DNA from: Desulfobulbaceae bacterium | GTDB lineage: Bacteria; Desulfobacterota; Desulfobulbia; Desulfobulbales; Desulfocapsaceae | Assembly: GCA_020049575.1 (NCBI GenBank) | Contig: JAIFKM010000025.1 | Location: 1-35,098 of the forward strand | Direction of reading: 5' to 3' | Length of the DNA: 35,098 nucleotides | Shown: piece by piece, positions 1-8,224 of the stretch | Numbering within the stretch: position 1 is the first letter of the stretch | Layout of the letters: each line of letters begins with the position of its first letter | Program-made: the position numbers and the translations under genes | The notes under the pieces: model-generated | What the model was told of the DNA's origin: nothing | The model's database searches: none | The model's input: only the letters and a program-made list of their open reading frames with translations

Positions 1-816
1 ATTGTCCCGCCAGCGGCAGTCGTCGTTGCCAGCCTGATTCTGATGCCGTTGCTCCATGGCCTCATCCTCGGCAAGGTCGGTTATACCCCGGGCGGTCCAG
101 CCTTCATCTATGGCCGGCTGGTTCAGGACAGAATCGCCCAGCGCTGGCTTGCCGAGCACTGCCCGGCCCCCGGAATCGCATTGTGCAGTCTCCAGGATCG
201 GTTGCCGGATACCGGCGACGCCTTCCTGTGGAACACCTCGTCGCCGTTTTTCGATATCGGGGGGTGGAGTGGGGCGGCTGACGCCGAACTGAATTACCTC
301 GTCAGGGAATCGGTTGCAAGCTATCCCCTCTCGACGTTGTCGACTGCTGTGGTTGCCGCCGCCGAGCAGCTGGTCATGGTACGGACCGGAGAGGGGCTGG
401 ATAAATACCATCATGCGGTGCGTGGGACATTCAATAATGCCCTGCCGCAGGAAATATCCCGGCAGTTCAATGCCGCCCGTCAGCAGCAGGGTGGGTTCTC
501 ACCGCTTTTATTTGCTGTCTTCAGCTTGCTGCATATACCCATAGCCCTGGTCTCGACGTTCGGACTGCTGGCGGTGATTGCCCTGGCGGTGTATCACAGG
601 CACCGGGATGTTGCCGGTCTGGCCGTCTTCGTTTTTTGTGCTCTTGCCGGTAACGCCTTCATCTGCGGGGCGATGTCAGGACCCCATCACCGCTATCAGA
701 GCCGGATCGTCTGGCTTGCCACGCTGGTGCTGGTCATGGCGGTCATCCATTGGTGGCGGAGCCGGGAGCATCTCTCACTCAGGGCGGTGAGAGAAGAGAC
801 CAGCCTGCCGGATTGA
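1..816 (+). CDS. C-terminal part of a multi-pass membrane protein, unknown function
   Basis: The reading frame is open from base 1, so the gene starts before the window; 271 codons are visible before the TGA. The visible part has a hydrophobic segment at its very beginning, then about 150 mostly polar residues that would lie outside the membrane. Three further hydrophobic segments follow near the C-terminus (around visible residues 180-205, 208-228 and 235-252), and the last ~20 residues are charged. This pattern, a large loop between membrane helices, fits an inner-membrane protein such as a polytopic glycosyltransferase-like protein, but I recognise no family motif. It converges on the lipoprotein gene, whose stop lies 44 bp away. 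Confidence 0.7.
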   Translation: MVPPAAVVVASLILMPLLHGLILGKVGYTPGGPAFIYGRLVQDRIAQRWLAEHCPAPGIALCSLQDRLPDTGDAFLWNTSSPFFDIGGWSGAADAELNYLVRESVASYPLSTLSTAVVAAAEQLVMVRTGEGLDKYHHAVRGTFNNALPQEISRQFNAARQQQGGFSPLLFAVFSLLHIPIALVSTFGLLAVIALAVYHRHRDVAGLAVFVFCALAGNAFICGAMSGPHHRYQSRIVWLATLVLVMAVIHWWRSREHLSLRAVREETSLPD

Positions 817-859
817 GCATCGTTCTCAGAGTTTTCGTGCATCAGCCCCGGACAGCAGC

Positions 860-1354
860 TTATTCGTGCATCAGCTTCTCGAGATTCTCGACCGCCTTCA
901 TGCCGGCGGACTTGAGTTTCTCTCTGTCCTTGACCATCAGGCCCAGGGAGATGCTGAGGTAGTAGTCTCCCTTTAGTATGTGCAGGCCCGGAGGGGCTAT
1001 AAAGTTGTCATCTCCGACGCCGTCTATTTTGGGGGAATCAGGAAAGGCTTCCTTGATTCCTGTGAAAATCTCTTTCGGACTTCTCTTGTTGCTTTCCGGC
1101 ATGAAGGCGATCTGGGTCAGGCCGATCTGCAGGAAATCCTGGCCATTGTCATACACGCAGAGCTTCATGCCGACGACTGGCTGTTCGCTGACGATGCAGT
1201 CGTTAAAATTGCTGCTCGTCAATACCTTGGCGTCCTCCTTGCTGATTAGCATTGCCGGTTCGATAATCTCGGCCTTGGCGTTTCTGCTGTCACAGCCGCT
1301 GCAGAGCGAGAGCAGCAACACGGCACATGTCGTAAGCGATGCAATTATCTTCAT
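860..1354 (-). CDS. small predicted lipoprotein
   Basis: The 164-residue product starts with a lipoprotein-type signal peptide: Lys at position 2, a hydrophobic stretch, then LCSGC, where Cys21 would be lipidated. The mature part has no motif I recognise; it contains two Cys (in NFNDCIV and MKLCVYD) that could form a disulfide. A purine-rich AAGAGAG lies about 8 bases before the ATG. It is the last gene of the leftward group but is separated from the glycosyltransferase upstream by about 100 bp, so it may have its own promoter. The function is unknown; the envelope location is inferred from the lipobox, whose -3 residue (Cys) is slightly atypical. Confidence 0.7.
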   Translation of the reverse strand: MKIIASLTTCAVLLLSLCSGCDSRNAKAEIIEPAMLISKEDAKVLTSSNFNDCIVSEQPVVGMKLCVYDNGQDFLQIGLTQIAFMPESNKRSPKEIFTGIKEAFPDSPKIDGVGDDNFIAPPGLHILKGDYYLSISLGLMVKDREKLKSAGMKAVENLEKLMHE

Positions 1355-1451
1355 GGTTTTTCTCTCTTGGTGTTGAATGATCAGATCAACGATACGGTCG
1401 CCCCGGTCCCGGCAGGTCTAATGAGTGGGATTGCCAAATACCATGAATTCG

Positions 1452-2207
1452 TCACAACCATTGGAATATATTGGGGATGAAGCGATCCGGCATTTGATGC
1501 CGGAAAAACGTCTTTTTACTTTTCAGCAGATTGAAGTTGATGATATGCCACAGTGCCGCAAACCCGTCTTTCCATGTGATCTTCTTTCCTTCGAGGTAGT
1601 TTCTGGGATAATACGAGATCGGTATTTCCATCACCCGGCAGCGGAGACAGGCAAGTTTTGCAGTTACCTCGGGTTCGAATCCAAATCGGTCACATTCGAT
1701 CACTATATTTTTGATAATGTCCTTCCTGAAAAATTTGTAACAGGTTTCCATATCGGTGAGATACAGCCCTGAGACGACATTGCTCAGAATGGTAAGGAAA
1801 CGGTTGACCAGGTAGTGGTATGTTCGATGGACCTGGGGGCAGGATTTCTTGAAACGGGAACCAAAGACGACATCCGCCTTGTCGACCAAAAAAAGTTCCA
1901 GAAGCTTCGGGATGTCTTCGATGTCGTATTCAAAATCGGCATCCTGGATACCTATCACCTCGCCGGTAGCAACTGTTATCCCCAGCTGCAGTGCAGCCCC
2001 TTTGCCCTTGTTTTTCGATTGCGTCAGGACCTGCACCTGGGAGGTGAAAGGGAACTGCCGGAGAATCTCGAGCGAATTATCACTGGAGCAGTCATCAATG
2101 ATGACGAGCTCCTTTTCCATGGGAAGTGTGAATACATCGATGGCACGCAGAAATTTTTCCAGGTGGTCTGCTTCATTGAATATCGGGATAACCAGGGATA
2201 CTTTCAT
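1452..2207 (-). CDS. GT2-family glycosyltransferase (dolichyl-phosphate mannose synthase-like)
   Basis: This 251-residue protein opens with the GT2 signature SLVIPIFNEADHLEKF, followed by IIDDCSSDN (residues ~37-45) and QDADFEYD (~93-100), the metal/nucleotide-sugar binding region. The QDADxEYD form, the GSRF motif and the absence of C-terminal membrane helices resemble Dpm1-like enzymes, which load a sugar from a nucleotide donor onto a polyprenyl-phosphate carrier at the cytoplasmic membrane face. The actual sugar and acceptor cannot be read from the sequence. The gene starts 19 bp after the stop of ppk1 on the same strand, so the two are probably co-transcribed. Confidence 0.85.
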   Translation of the reverse strand: MKVSLVIPIFNEADHLEKFLRAIDVFTLPMEKELVIIDDCSSDNSLEILRQFPFTSQVQVLTQSKNKGKGAALQLGITVATGEVIGIQDADFEYDIEDIPKLLELFLVDKADVVFGSRFKKSCPQVHRTYHYLVNRFLTILSNVVSGLYLTDMETCYKFFRKDIIKNIVIECDRFGFEPEVTAKLACLRCRVMEIPISYYPRNYLEGKKITWKDGFAALWHIINFNLLKSKKTFFRHQMPDRFIPNIFQWL

Positions 2208-2226
2208 ACGTCCACACGGATGTCTG

Positions 2227-4491
2227 TCATGATACCTTCCGTCTGCCGTGTCCCTTTGAGGTGCTTTTCATTGACAGTCGTGCACCCGAGAGACGTTTCC
2301 TGGCTTTTTCGATCAGTATTTCATGGCAACTGCGCTGATCTTCTTTGCCGAGTGGGATACGCTGGGTGTACGTGCCGTCTGTCTGCATTTCCCAAGCGCT
2401 TCGGAAATCAGCGAGCTGGACGTCCAGGATGTTTCGGAGCTGCGTCTGCAGAGTCGGGGCGTCCACCGGCGTTATCACCTCGACCCTGTCCTCCAGATTA
2501 CGCTTCATGATGTCGGCGGATCCTATATAATACTCATCATTTCCATTGTTCCTGAAGTAATAGATCCTCGAGTGTTCGAGGAATCTCCCGACTATGGAGA
2601 TGACTCGGATAGTGTCTGACAGTCCCGGTATGCCCGGCCGTATCCGGCAGGAGTCGCGGATGATCAGGTCGATATGCACACCACTGCGGGAGGCGCGGTA
2701 GAGTGCCTCGACGACATCCTTGTCTTCGAGGGCGTTGGTTTTGAATTGGATCAGGCTGACGCGGCCGGCCATCTGGTGGTCTGTCTCGCGCTGGATGAGG
2801 GCCAGCAGCCGTTTTTTGAGTATTCTCGGCGAGGGCAGCAGCTTTGTGTAGTTGCGGGCCGGGGCATAGCCCATGGTGAGAAAGTTGAACAGTTCGGTGA
2901 GATCGTGGCCGATGTCCGGATCGCAGGTCAGCAGCCCAAGATCGCTATAGATCCGTGCCGTTCCGGCGTGGTAGTTGCCTGTCCCTATATGGGCATAGCG
3001 TCTGAGGCCATTGTAGTCCTGCCGGATGACAAAGATGACCTTGGAGTGTGTCTTCAGACCGACAACGCCGTAAGTGACATGTATTCCCGCCTGCTCCAGC
3101 GAGTTGGCCCATCGTATGTTGGCCAGTTCGTCGAACCGTGCCTTCAGCTCAACCACAACCGCAACCTGTTTGCCATTGTTGACCGCATCGAGCAGATACT
3201 GGATTATCCTGGAGTCGGAGGATGTCCTGTACAGGGTCATTTTGATGGCAAGCACCTTAGGGTCCGTGCTGGCATCCTTGAGAAATCGTTCAACGGAGGA
3301 ACTGAAGCTTTCGTAGGGGTGCTGCAGCAGCAGGGGTCCCTGTTTGCGGATCAAATGAAAGATGTTGGGCACATCTCCGGAAAGCTTGTAATGATCGACT
3401 GGCTGATGGGGCGGATAATGCAGTTCGGGAATGTCAAGCGTGGCGATCTGCATCAGATCACGCTTGACGAACAGCCCCTCGACTGTGACGACGTCCTCCT
3501 GTTCGTTGATTTCCAGTTCTGCCGCCAGCATTCCCTTGTGCACCAGGTCGATGTCATTGCTCACTTCCAGTCTAACGATTTCGGCGAATTTCCTGTCCCG
3601 CAGGGCCGACTCGATCACGACGAGAAGATCGTTGGCTTGTTCGGACGACTGTTCGGTGATGGCGTTGCGGGTTACCCGGAACAAGTCAGAGCTGAGAATT
3701 TCCATTTCTGGGAAGATCATTCCAAGATTGTTGGCGATAATCTCTTCATAGGGGATAAAGGTGTTGCCCTCCATTACGCGGATAAACCTGGGCAGGCCGG
3801 AGCCGATCGGTATCTTGATCCGGTTGAGATGGGTGCCGTCTTCCTTGGGTAGTTTCGTCGCGACCAGCAGATTGAGGGACATGTTGGAGATGAAGGGAAA
3901 GGGGTGGGCGGGGTCCATACCCTGGGGGGTCAGCAGTGGGTAGATCTTCTGCCGGAAAAGGTCGTTGACCCATGCCATCTGTTCTGCGTTCAGTTCACCG
4001 AAAGTTGCCACCTTGATGTCATGTTTTCTCAGTTCAGCGAGAAGGTCCCGCTCAAGGTTTTGCTGTTGCCCGAGAATGTCAGCCACCACCTCGCAGCATT
4101 CCGTGATCTGTTGTTGGGGTGTGCGGCCATCGACCGTGAGGGCCTTCAGTTGGGCGCCGACCTGCTGTTTGAGACCGCCGATTCGTTTCATGAAGAACTC
4201 ATCAATGTTCGAGCCGACAACGGCCAGGAACATGACGCGTTCGAGGAGCGGTGTCCGCAGGTCCTGCCCTTCGTGGAGCACCCTGCGGTTGAATTCCAGC
4301 CAGGTCAACTCTCTATTGAGATAATATTCGGGAGAACTGAGATCGAAATGTTCCCCAATTGCCCCTGGTTTGGCCTCAAGTTGCTCTTTCTGTGGGGGAG
4401 AAACGGCATTCGGAGGGGAATTGCCGTTCTGGAGGGAATATGTTTGCGGTATTTCCAGTTCCGACTGCTCGTATTCTGATTTTATATTCAT
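2227..4491 (-). CDS. ppk1: polyphosphate kinase 1
   Basis: Ppk1 reversibly transfers the terminal phosphate of ATP onto long-chain polyphosphate. The 754-residue protein shows the family layout: an N domain starting at YYLNRELTWLEFNRRVL (~56-72) with SNIDEFFMKR; the middle domain; then the phospholipase-D-like catalytic domains with MTLYRTSSDS and LKTHSK. His482 of LKTHSK is the expected phospho-histidine, followed by RYAHIGTGNYH. About 45 polar residues precede the conserved core, making it longer than the E. coli enzyme (688 aa). No strong ribosome-binding site is visible before this ATG, so a start further in is possible. A 173-bp gap separates it from the dedA-like gene upstream. Confidence 0.96.
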   Translation of the reverse strand: MNIKSEYEQSELEIPQTYSLQNGNSPPNAVSPPQKEQLEAKPGAIGEHFDLSSPEYYLNRELTWLEFNRRVLHEGQDLRTPLLERVMFLAVVGSNIDEFFMKRIGGLKQQVGAQLKALTVDGRTPQQQITECCEVVADILGQQQNLERDLLAELRKHDIKVATFGELNAEQMAWVNDLFRQKIYPLLTPQGMDPAHPFPFISNMSLNLLVATKLPKEDGTHLNRIKIPIGSGLPRFIRVMEGNTFIPYEEIIANNLGMIFPEMEILSSDLFRVTRNAITEQSSEQANDLLVVIESALRDRKFAEIVRLEVSNDIDLVHKGMLAAELEINEQEDVVTVEGLFVKRDLMQIATLDIPELHYPPHQPVDHYKLSGDVPNIFHLIRKQGPLLLQHPYESFSSSVERFLKDASTDPKVLAIKMTLYRTSSDSRIIQYLLDAVNNGKQVAVVVELKARFDELANIRWANSLEQAGIHVTYGVVGLKTHSKVIFVIRQDYNGLRRYAHIGTGNYHAGTARIYSDLGLLTCDPDIGHDLTELFNFLTMGYAPARNYTKLLPSPRILKKRLLALIQRETDHQMAGRVSLIQFKTNALEDKDVVEALYRASRSGVHIDLIIRDSCRIRPGIPGLSDTIRVISIVGRFLEHSRIYYFRNNGNDEYYIGSADIMKRNLEDRVEVITPVDAPTLQTQLRNILDVQLADFRSAWEMQTDGTYTQRIPLGKEDQRSCHEILIEKARKRLSGARLSMKSTSKGHGRRKVS

Positions 4492-4664
4492 ATTTCGGCG
4501 CTCGCCTATTGATGAGCAGCAGGAGTAACTGTTTTGATAACGTCCCGACGAAAAACTTCTTAGGAAACTACGCTAATGGGGAATAATTAGACTGCTGTTT
4601 TCCTGCCGTTAGGATTTAGAATGAATTATGTTTTGTCGGAATTTCATGAAATAGAGAGGGTCGG

Positions 4665-5306
4665 TTACTTACTGGTTGAGTAGCGGCGTTGTAATACGAC
4701 AGTCAGGATAAGAAGAATCATGATGAGCGGGATATAACCGAATCGGGTAAGCCAGATGGCAATGGAGTCCAGATTGTTGCCAAAAAAGTAGCCAAGCACC
4801 AGAAATTCACCAATACCGATAATGACACCTAACGTATTGAAAAGCAGAAAGCTTTGATATCGCAGCCGAAATACTCCAGCCAAAGCAGGAACAAACCAGG
4901 AAAAAGGACCACATAAACGCGCTAAAAACACTGCTGATGAACCACGGCGGCGGAAAAAAGAGATCCCTTTCTCATGAGAGTTATGTTTGAAATACCGGCG
5001 TGCCATCGGCCACTTGGAGAGACAGTCAAATAACTCCATACCGTAGCATCTTCCCAACCAATAGCTACAATTGTCACCGAGGATCCCCCCTGCATAGAGA
5101 GTGGCTGCAACTGAACCAATATCAAGCGTTCCGACACCTGCCAGCACTGCTCCGGCGATGAAAAAAGGTTCTCCGTAAATCACCAGGGAAAACGGAATCA
5201 AGGTCTCAAAAAATGCCCCTAGAAACAAAACCGGATATGCAGCATTGCGATAATGAGAGAACAGAGCAAGAAAATCATGAGTCGAATGCAATTCAGCGAA
5301 TAACAT
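4665..5306 (-). CDS. DedA-family membrane protein
   Basis: This 213-residue polytopic inner-membrane protein has the DedA (SNARE-associated / VTT) pattern. Near the N-terminus lies a helix with FFETLIPFSL, then a re-entrant region containing GDNCSYWLGRCYG, then FLARLCGPFSWFVPALAGVFRL, corresponding to the family's conserved Arg- and Gly-rich motif, and C-terminal membrane helices. DedA proteins are linked to undecaprenyl-phosphate or phospholipid flipping; the substrate here is not known. Its ATG overlaps the end of the upstream glycosyltransferase by 14 bp, which implies translational coupling and a shared role in lipid-linked glycan metabolism. Confidence 0.88.
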   Translation of the reverse strand: MLFAELHSTHDFLALFSHYRNAAYPVLFLGAFFETLIPFSLVIYGEPFFIAGAVLAGVGTLDIGSVAATLYAGGILGDNCSYWLGRCYGMELFDCLSKWPMARRYFKHNSHEKGISFFRRRGSSAVFLARLCGPFSWFVPALAGVFRLRYQSFLLFNTLGVIIGIGEFLVLGYFFGNNLDSIAIWLTRFGYIPLIMILLILTVVLQRRYSTSK

Positions 5307-7119
5307 GGTATCTCAAAAGACGTTTATAGCGCATGGGAAGCAAGGCTTCGGCCAACCAACGCAGACTGAGGCGCAGATAACCGACAGTGATAAAACGACG
5401 AGTCGAAGTGGAAACCTGATCTGTCGGAAAAAAGAAGAAACTCCCGTGCTTAAGGCACCCCCTGATGAAGAGCAAATCTTCAGCGAGCTCAAGTTCCGGA
5501 TTAAAACCTACATTGCGGGCAACGGCTGTATCTGCTATCTGCAGGGCATAAGAGGTCTTGGTCCAGCGGTGAACATAATCGTAGAGAGCAAACCAGGCAC
5601 GACCATAGGCACTGGTTGAGGGGCGGGGCAATATGCTGCAGGTGCCAACACTGAGGCTGTTATTTGCGCGATGAAGCCAGGTGTTCAATTGACGCAGGAA
5701 CGAAGGACCGAGTTGCGTGTCTGCATCGCAGATAACCACCCATTCAGAAGCCGGACTCGTGTTGGCAAGTGCCAGGTTCTTGGCTTTGGAAACACCTCTG
5801 GCACTTTGCTGCACAGTAATTTCCCTATCGTTTGCAGCTTGAGCAGCTATTTGTCTGGCAATTCTCAAGGTTGCATCAGATGATCCATTTTCGACCACAA
5901 TGATCTCATAACGTTCTGCAGGGTAGTCCTGTGCGAGCAGGCACGCCAATGCTCCTGGCAATTCATCCTCTTCATTATGGGCTGGAACGATAATAGAAAT
6001 GAATCGTTTGCTAAGCAACGGCTCTATGCAGGCATGTATCTTCTGCAATGATTCGGTTGTGCGCCAGGGCGGATTGAAGAGTTGTGTGGATCTGCATTTT
6101 TTGAGAACAGGTTCCAGCTCAATAAATCTATTCTGGGTAGTGGTCGTAAAATAGTTTTGCGCACTGAGATAACTCGCGAGATACTCCTGTTCGGTCTGGT
6201 TTGGCGTAGGTATGAGCAGGCCTCTTTTACTATGCTCAACCAGATCCATGATAGTGGTGTAACCGGCTCGGGAAATAATTCTACGAGCACGGTTGAACAG
6301 TTTCTGTCGCCTGATTCCATCGACCATGGGAAGAACCTCCAGATCCGCTGCTGAAGATATAATATCTGAGAAGTCTCCTGTATCCTGTTGACCGAGAACA
6401 AACACTTTTTTACCCGGCAGGGCTACGGCCTGTTGTAGCAGGCTTCGAATAAAGGCATCCTTATGTTCCAGCAGATAGCCGCTTATGATAAACAGGTAGT
6501 CAATATCCTGTTCCAGGTTAAGGTGACCATAGGAAGAAAGGATACCGATGTACCTGTGTGGACAGCGGGCAAGATGCTTTGAGTGCGATAACTGGCCACT
6601 GAGGTTCACTTTTGATGATGGAAAATCCGGGATGAGGATAACGTCAAACCTGCGCAATGCAAAAAGATTGACTCTCTCTGTCAGCCAGAATGTTTTCCGC
6701 AAGAGTGGCGGAGGCATGAACGCCACCTGGTGAGTCAGAATGAAGCATGGTGTAGTGCGACTGTAGAAACCATATCGGCCATCGCTGAAAATAAAATCAT
6801 AACCTGCCTCAATTTTCTTTAACTCACGATGCTCATACCTTATCAACCTCCATGTCTTGAGAAGATCGAGAAATAGATACCAGTAGAGGCGCCATCCCGT
6901 TCCACGCTCAAGGCATGGGTAATCCACCATTTCCTTGAAGTCGACTTGCGGATCATTACCTAACTCATGGCGCAGCATTTTGAGGGCATCGCCAGTCGAA
7001 ATGATGGTTATACTCCAGCCTTGGTTGAGGTAGTTGAGAATGACCGCTAGGCTTCGAGTCGCATGCCCTAGACCAAGTGAACTTATGGCAAACAGTGCCC
7101 GCCGGGAAGGAAGAGTCAT
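5293..7119 (-). CDS. two-domain glycosyltransferase: GT-B (MurG/GT28-like) fused to GT2
   Basis: The 608-residue product joins two enzyme domains. Residues ~7-345 look like a GT-B fold: an N-terminal SLGLGHATRS glycine-rich loop, FSDGRYGFYS, and a C-terminal half with RARRIISRAGYTTIMDLVE and PTPNQTEQEYLA, the GT28-type nucleotide-sugar site. Residues ~373-560 are a GT2 domain, with SIIVPAHNEEDE, VVENGSSD, CDADTQ (DAD at 465-467) and the ED catalytic pair (547-548). I chose the ATG at 7119 because it sits just before the conserved loop; the frame is open further upstream only from a TTG and adds 52 non-conserved residues. The end overlaps the DedA gene by 14 bp. Confidence 0.82.
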   Translation of the reverse strand: MTLPSRRALFAISSLGLGHATRSLAVILNYLNQGWSITIISTGDALKMLRHELGNDPQVDFKEMVDYPCLERGTGWRLYWYLFLDLLKTWRLIRYEHRELKKIEAGYDFIFSDGRYGFYSRTTPCFILTHQVAFMPPPLLRKTFWLTERVNLFALRRFDVILIPDFPSSKVNLSGQLSHSKHLARCPHRYIGILSSYGHLNLEQDIDYLFIISGYLLEHKDAFIRSLLQQAVALPGKKVFVLGQQDTGDFSDIISSAADLEVLPMVDGIRRQKLFNRARRIISRAGYTTIMDLVEHSKRGLLIPTPNQTEQEYLASYLSAQNYFTTTTQNRFIELEPVLKKCRSTQLFNPPWRTTESLQKIHACIEPLLSKRFISIIVPAHNEEDELPGALACLLAQDYPAERYEIIVVENGSSDATLRIARQIAAQAANDREITVQQSARGVSKAKNLALANTSPASEWVVICDADTQLGPSFLRQLNTWLHRANNSLSVGTCSILPRPSTSAYGRAWFALYDYVHRWTKTSYALQIADTAVARNVGFNPELELAEDLLFIRGCLKHGSFFFFPTDQVSTSTRRFITVGYLRLSLRWLAEALLPMRYKRLLRYHVIR

Positions 7120-7413
7120 ATAAAGTTTACTGGATATTTTTTTGTGCAGCAGTTGCCGTATGGCGTTAGTTTGCCAATAATCTCTTATGAATATGTCAGA
7201 TTTCTGTTTGTTATTTATTTGCGAGATGCCATTGTGGGGACAGCCTTGCCATTTCCTGCGCTTGGAGAACTTCAAACATGCAGAGGTTGCAAATTACCTT
7301 CCAGTTCCACCTTGACTTCGGAGCTGTTTATGCGAGAAAGAATGCGCGGAAAGAGGAAAATGTTGCTCGTGTTTTACCTTCCTCTGGTGGGGTATTCGGA
7401 GGGAAGAGGTTGC

Positions 7414-7758
7414 TTAACGAATTGTGTGTCGATTAAGATAGGGGAGAGTAATTTTGAAGGTTGTCCCCTCGTTGACTTGCGATTGAGCTTCGATCGTCCC
7501 CCCGAGAGCCAGAATCTCATTATGCGCCGCGGAAAGTCCGACTCCCCATCCGGATAGCATAAAAGTGTCATAATCAATAGCCGATACATTCAAGCCAAAA
7601 AATCTGTCGTTTTGTCGTACGATTTCACATTCTATTTCTGATACAGTGCAATCCGGGCAAAAATGCTCAAGCACCAGATTTGCTTTTTCACCAGCAGAGA
7701 TGCCGTCGCCTTTATCCATTTCGATAAGCAGTCCAGTAAGGCTGATAGTGTGTTTTTT
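7414..7758 (-). pseudogene. remnant of a CheA-like histidine kinase ATPase domain
   Basis: The frame ends with a recognisable HATPase C-terminal block: SGWGVGLSAAHNEILALGG, then GTTFKITLPY. In intact CheA-type kinases this reads GRGVGMD... followed by a GT-F-I-LP ending. The upstream N box and G1 box are missing, and the key Arg is Trp. In frame, the sequence is open only from 7758; a TGA lies just beyond, next to a run of seven A/T bases (7753-7759), a typical frameshift spot. An ATG at 7719 could give 101 residues. I read it as a decayed fragment, possibly related to the intact kinase that follows on the other strand. An independent small protein is less likely. Confidence 0.5.
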
Positions 7759-8224
7759 TCACCTTGATTGCTTCAAACCAGATCCTGTTCATTTTCTATC
7801 CTGTTCGTAAAAGCCATTTTGTAATTACTCCTTCGATTAAAAGCTGGTGATTGTTCTGCGAATCTAATTTCTGAGGCGTTACAATAATTACTGAAATCCA
7901 GGTCGATAGATCCCGGTGGGACCGCCAACAACTGTGTCTCGTGGACGCTATAGAAAATCCTGAGTTAAGGCTTTTATCCCAGGTTCGATGGAAAGTGATG
8001 GAACAACTTATGCAGCCAGGGCAGGTTTCAGAGGTGAGCTTGGTAATCGACCTTTTCAAGGCGATGTCGGAGAAAATTCTTCACGGGATTCGTATATATG
8101 GCGTGGCATAGCTCTTCACGGCATGCACTCCAGAGAACCGTAAAATTACGGGAAAACAGCTGATGAGAAGGCTCAAGTGTGGCAGTCATTGTTGCGCTGG
8201 TGCTTGTGCGTCAAGGAAAAATTC
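7759..8224. other. gene-poor stretch before the signalling module
   Basis: I find no coding region I would support here. The open frames on the minus strand (for example about 7796-8059) have no recognisable content; they may be further decay of the kinase fragment next to them. A short perfect inverted repeat, CCGTAA-AA-TTACGG, lies at 8138-8151, about 75 bp before the kinase start, and could be an operator or a small hairpin. A TGGCAG/TTGC pair at 8180-8195 recalls a sigma-54 promoter but is one base too widely spaced. Confidence 0.4.

Noticed and set aside
2674-3852. 392-codon open frame on the + strand inside ppk1
   Set aside because: It lies wholly antisense to the well-conserved polyphosphate kinase; its translation has no recognisable domain and reflects codon bias of the real gene.
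8180-8195. Sigma-54 promoter before the sensor kinase
   Set aside because: TGGCAG and TTGC are present but the GG-to-GC spacing is one base too long, which normally abolishes function.
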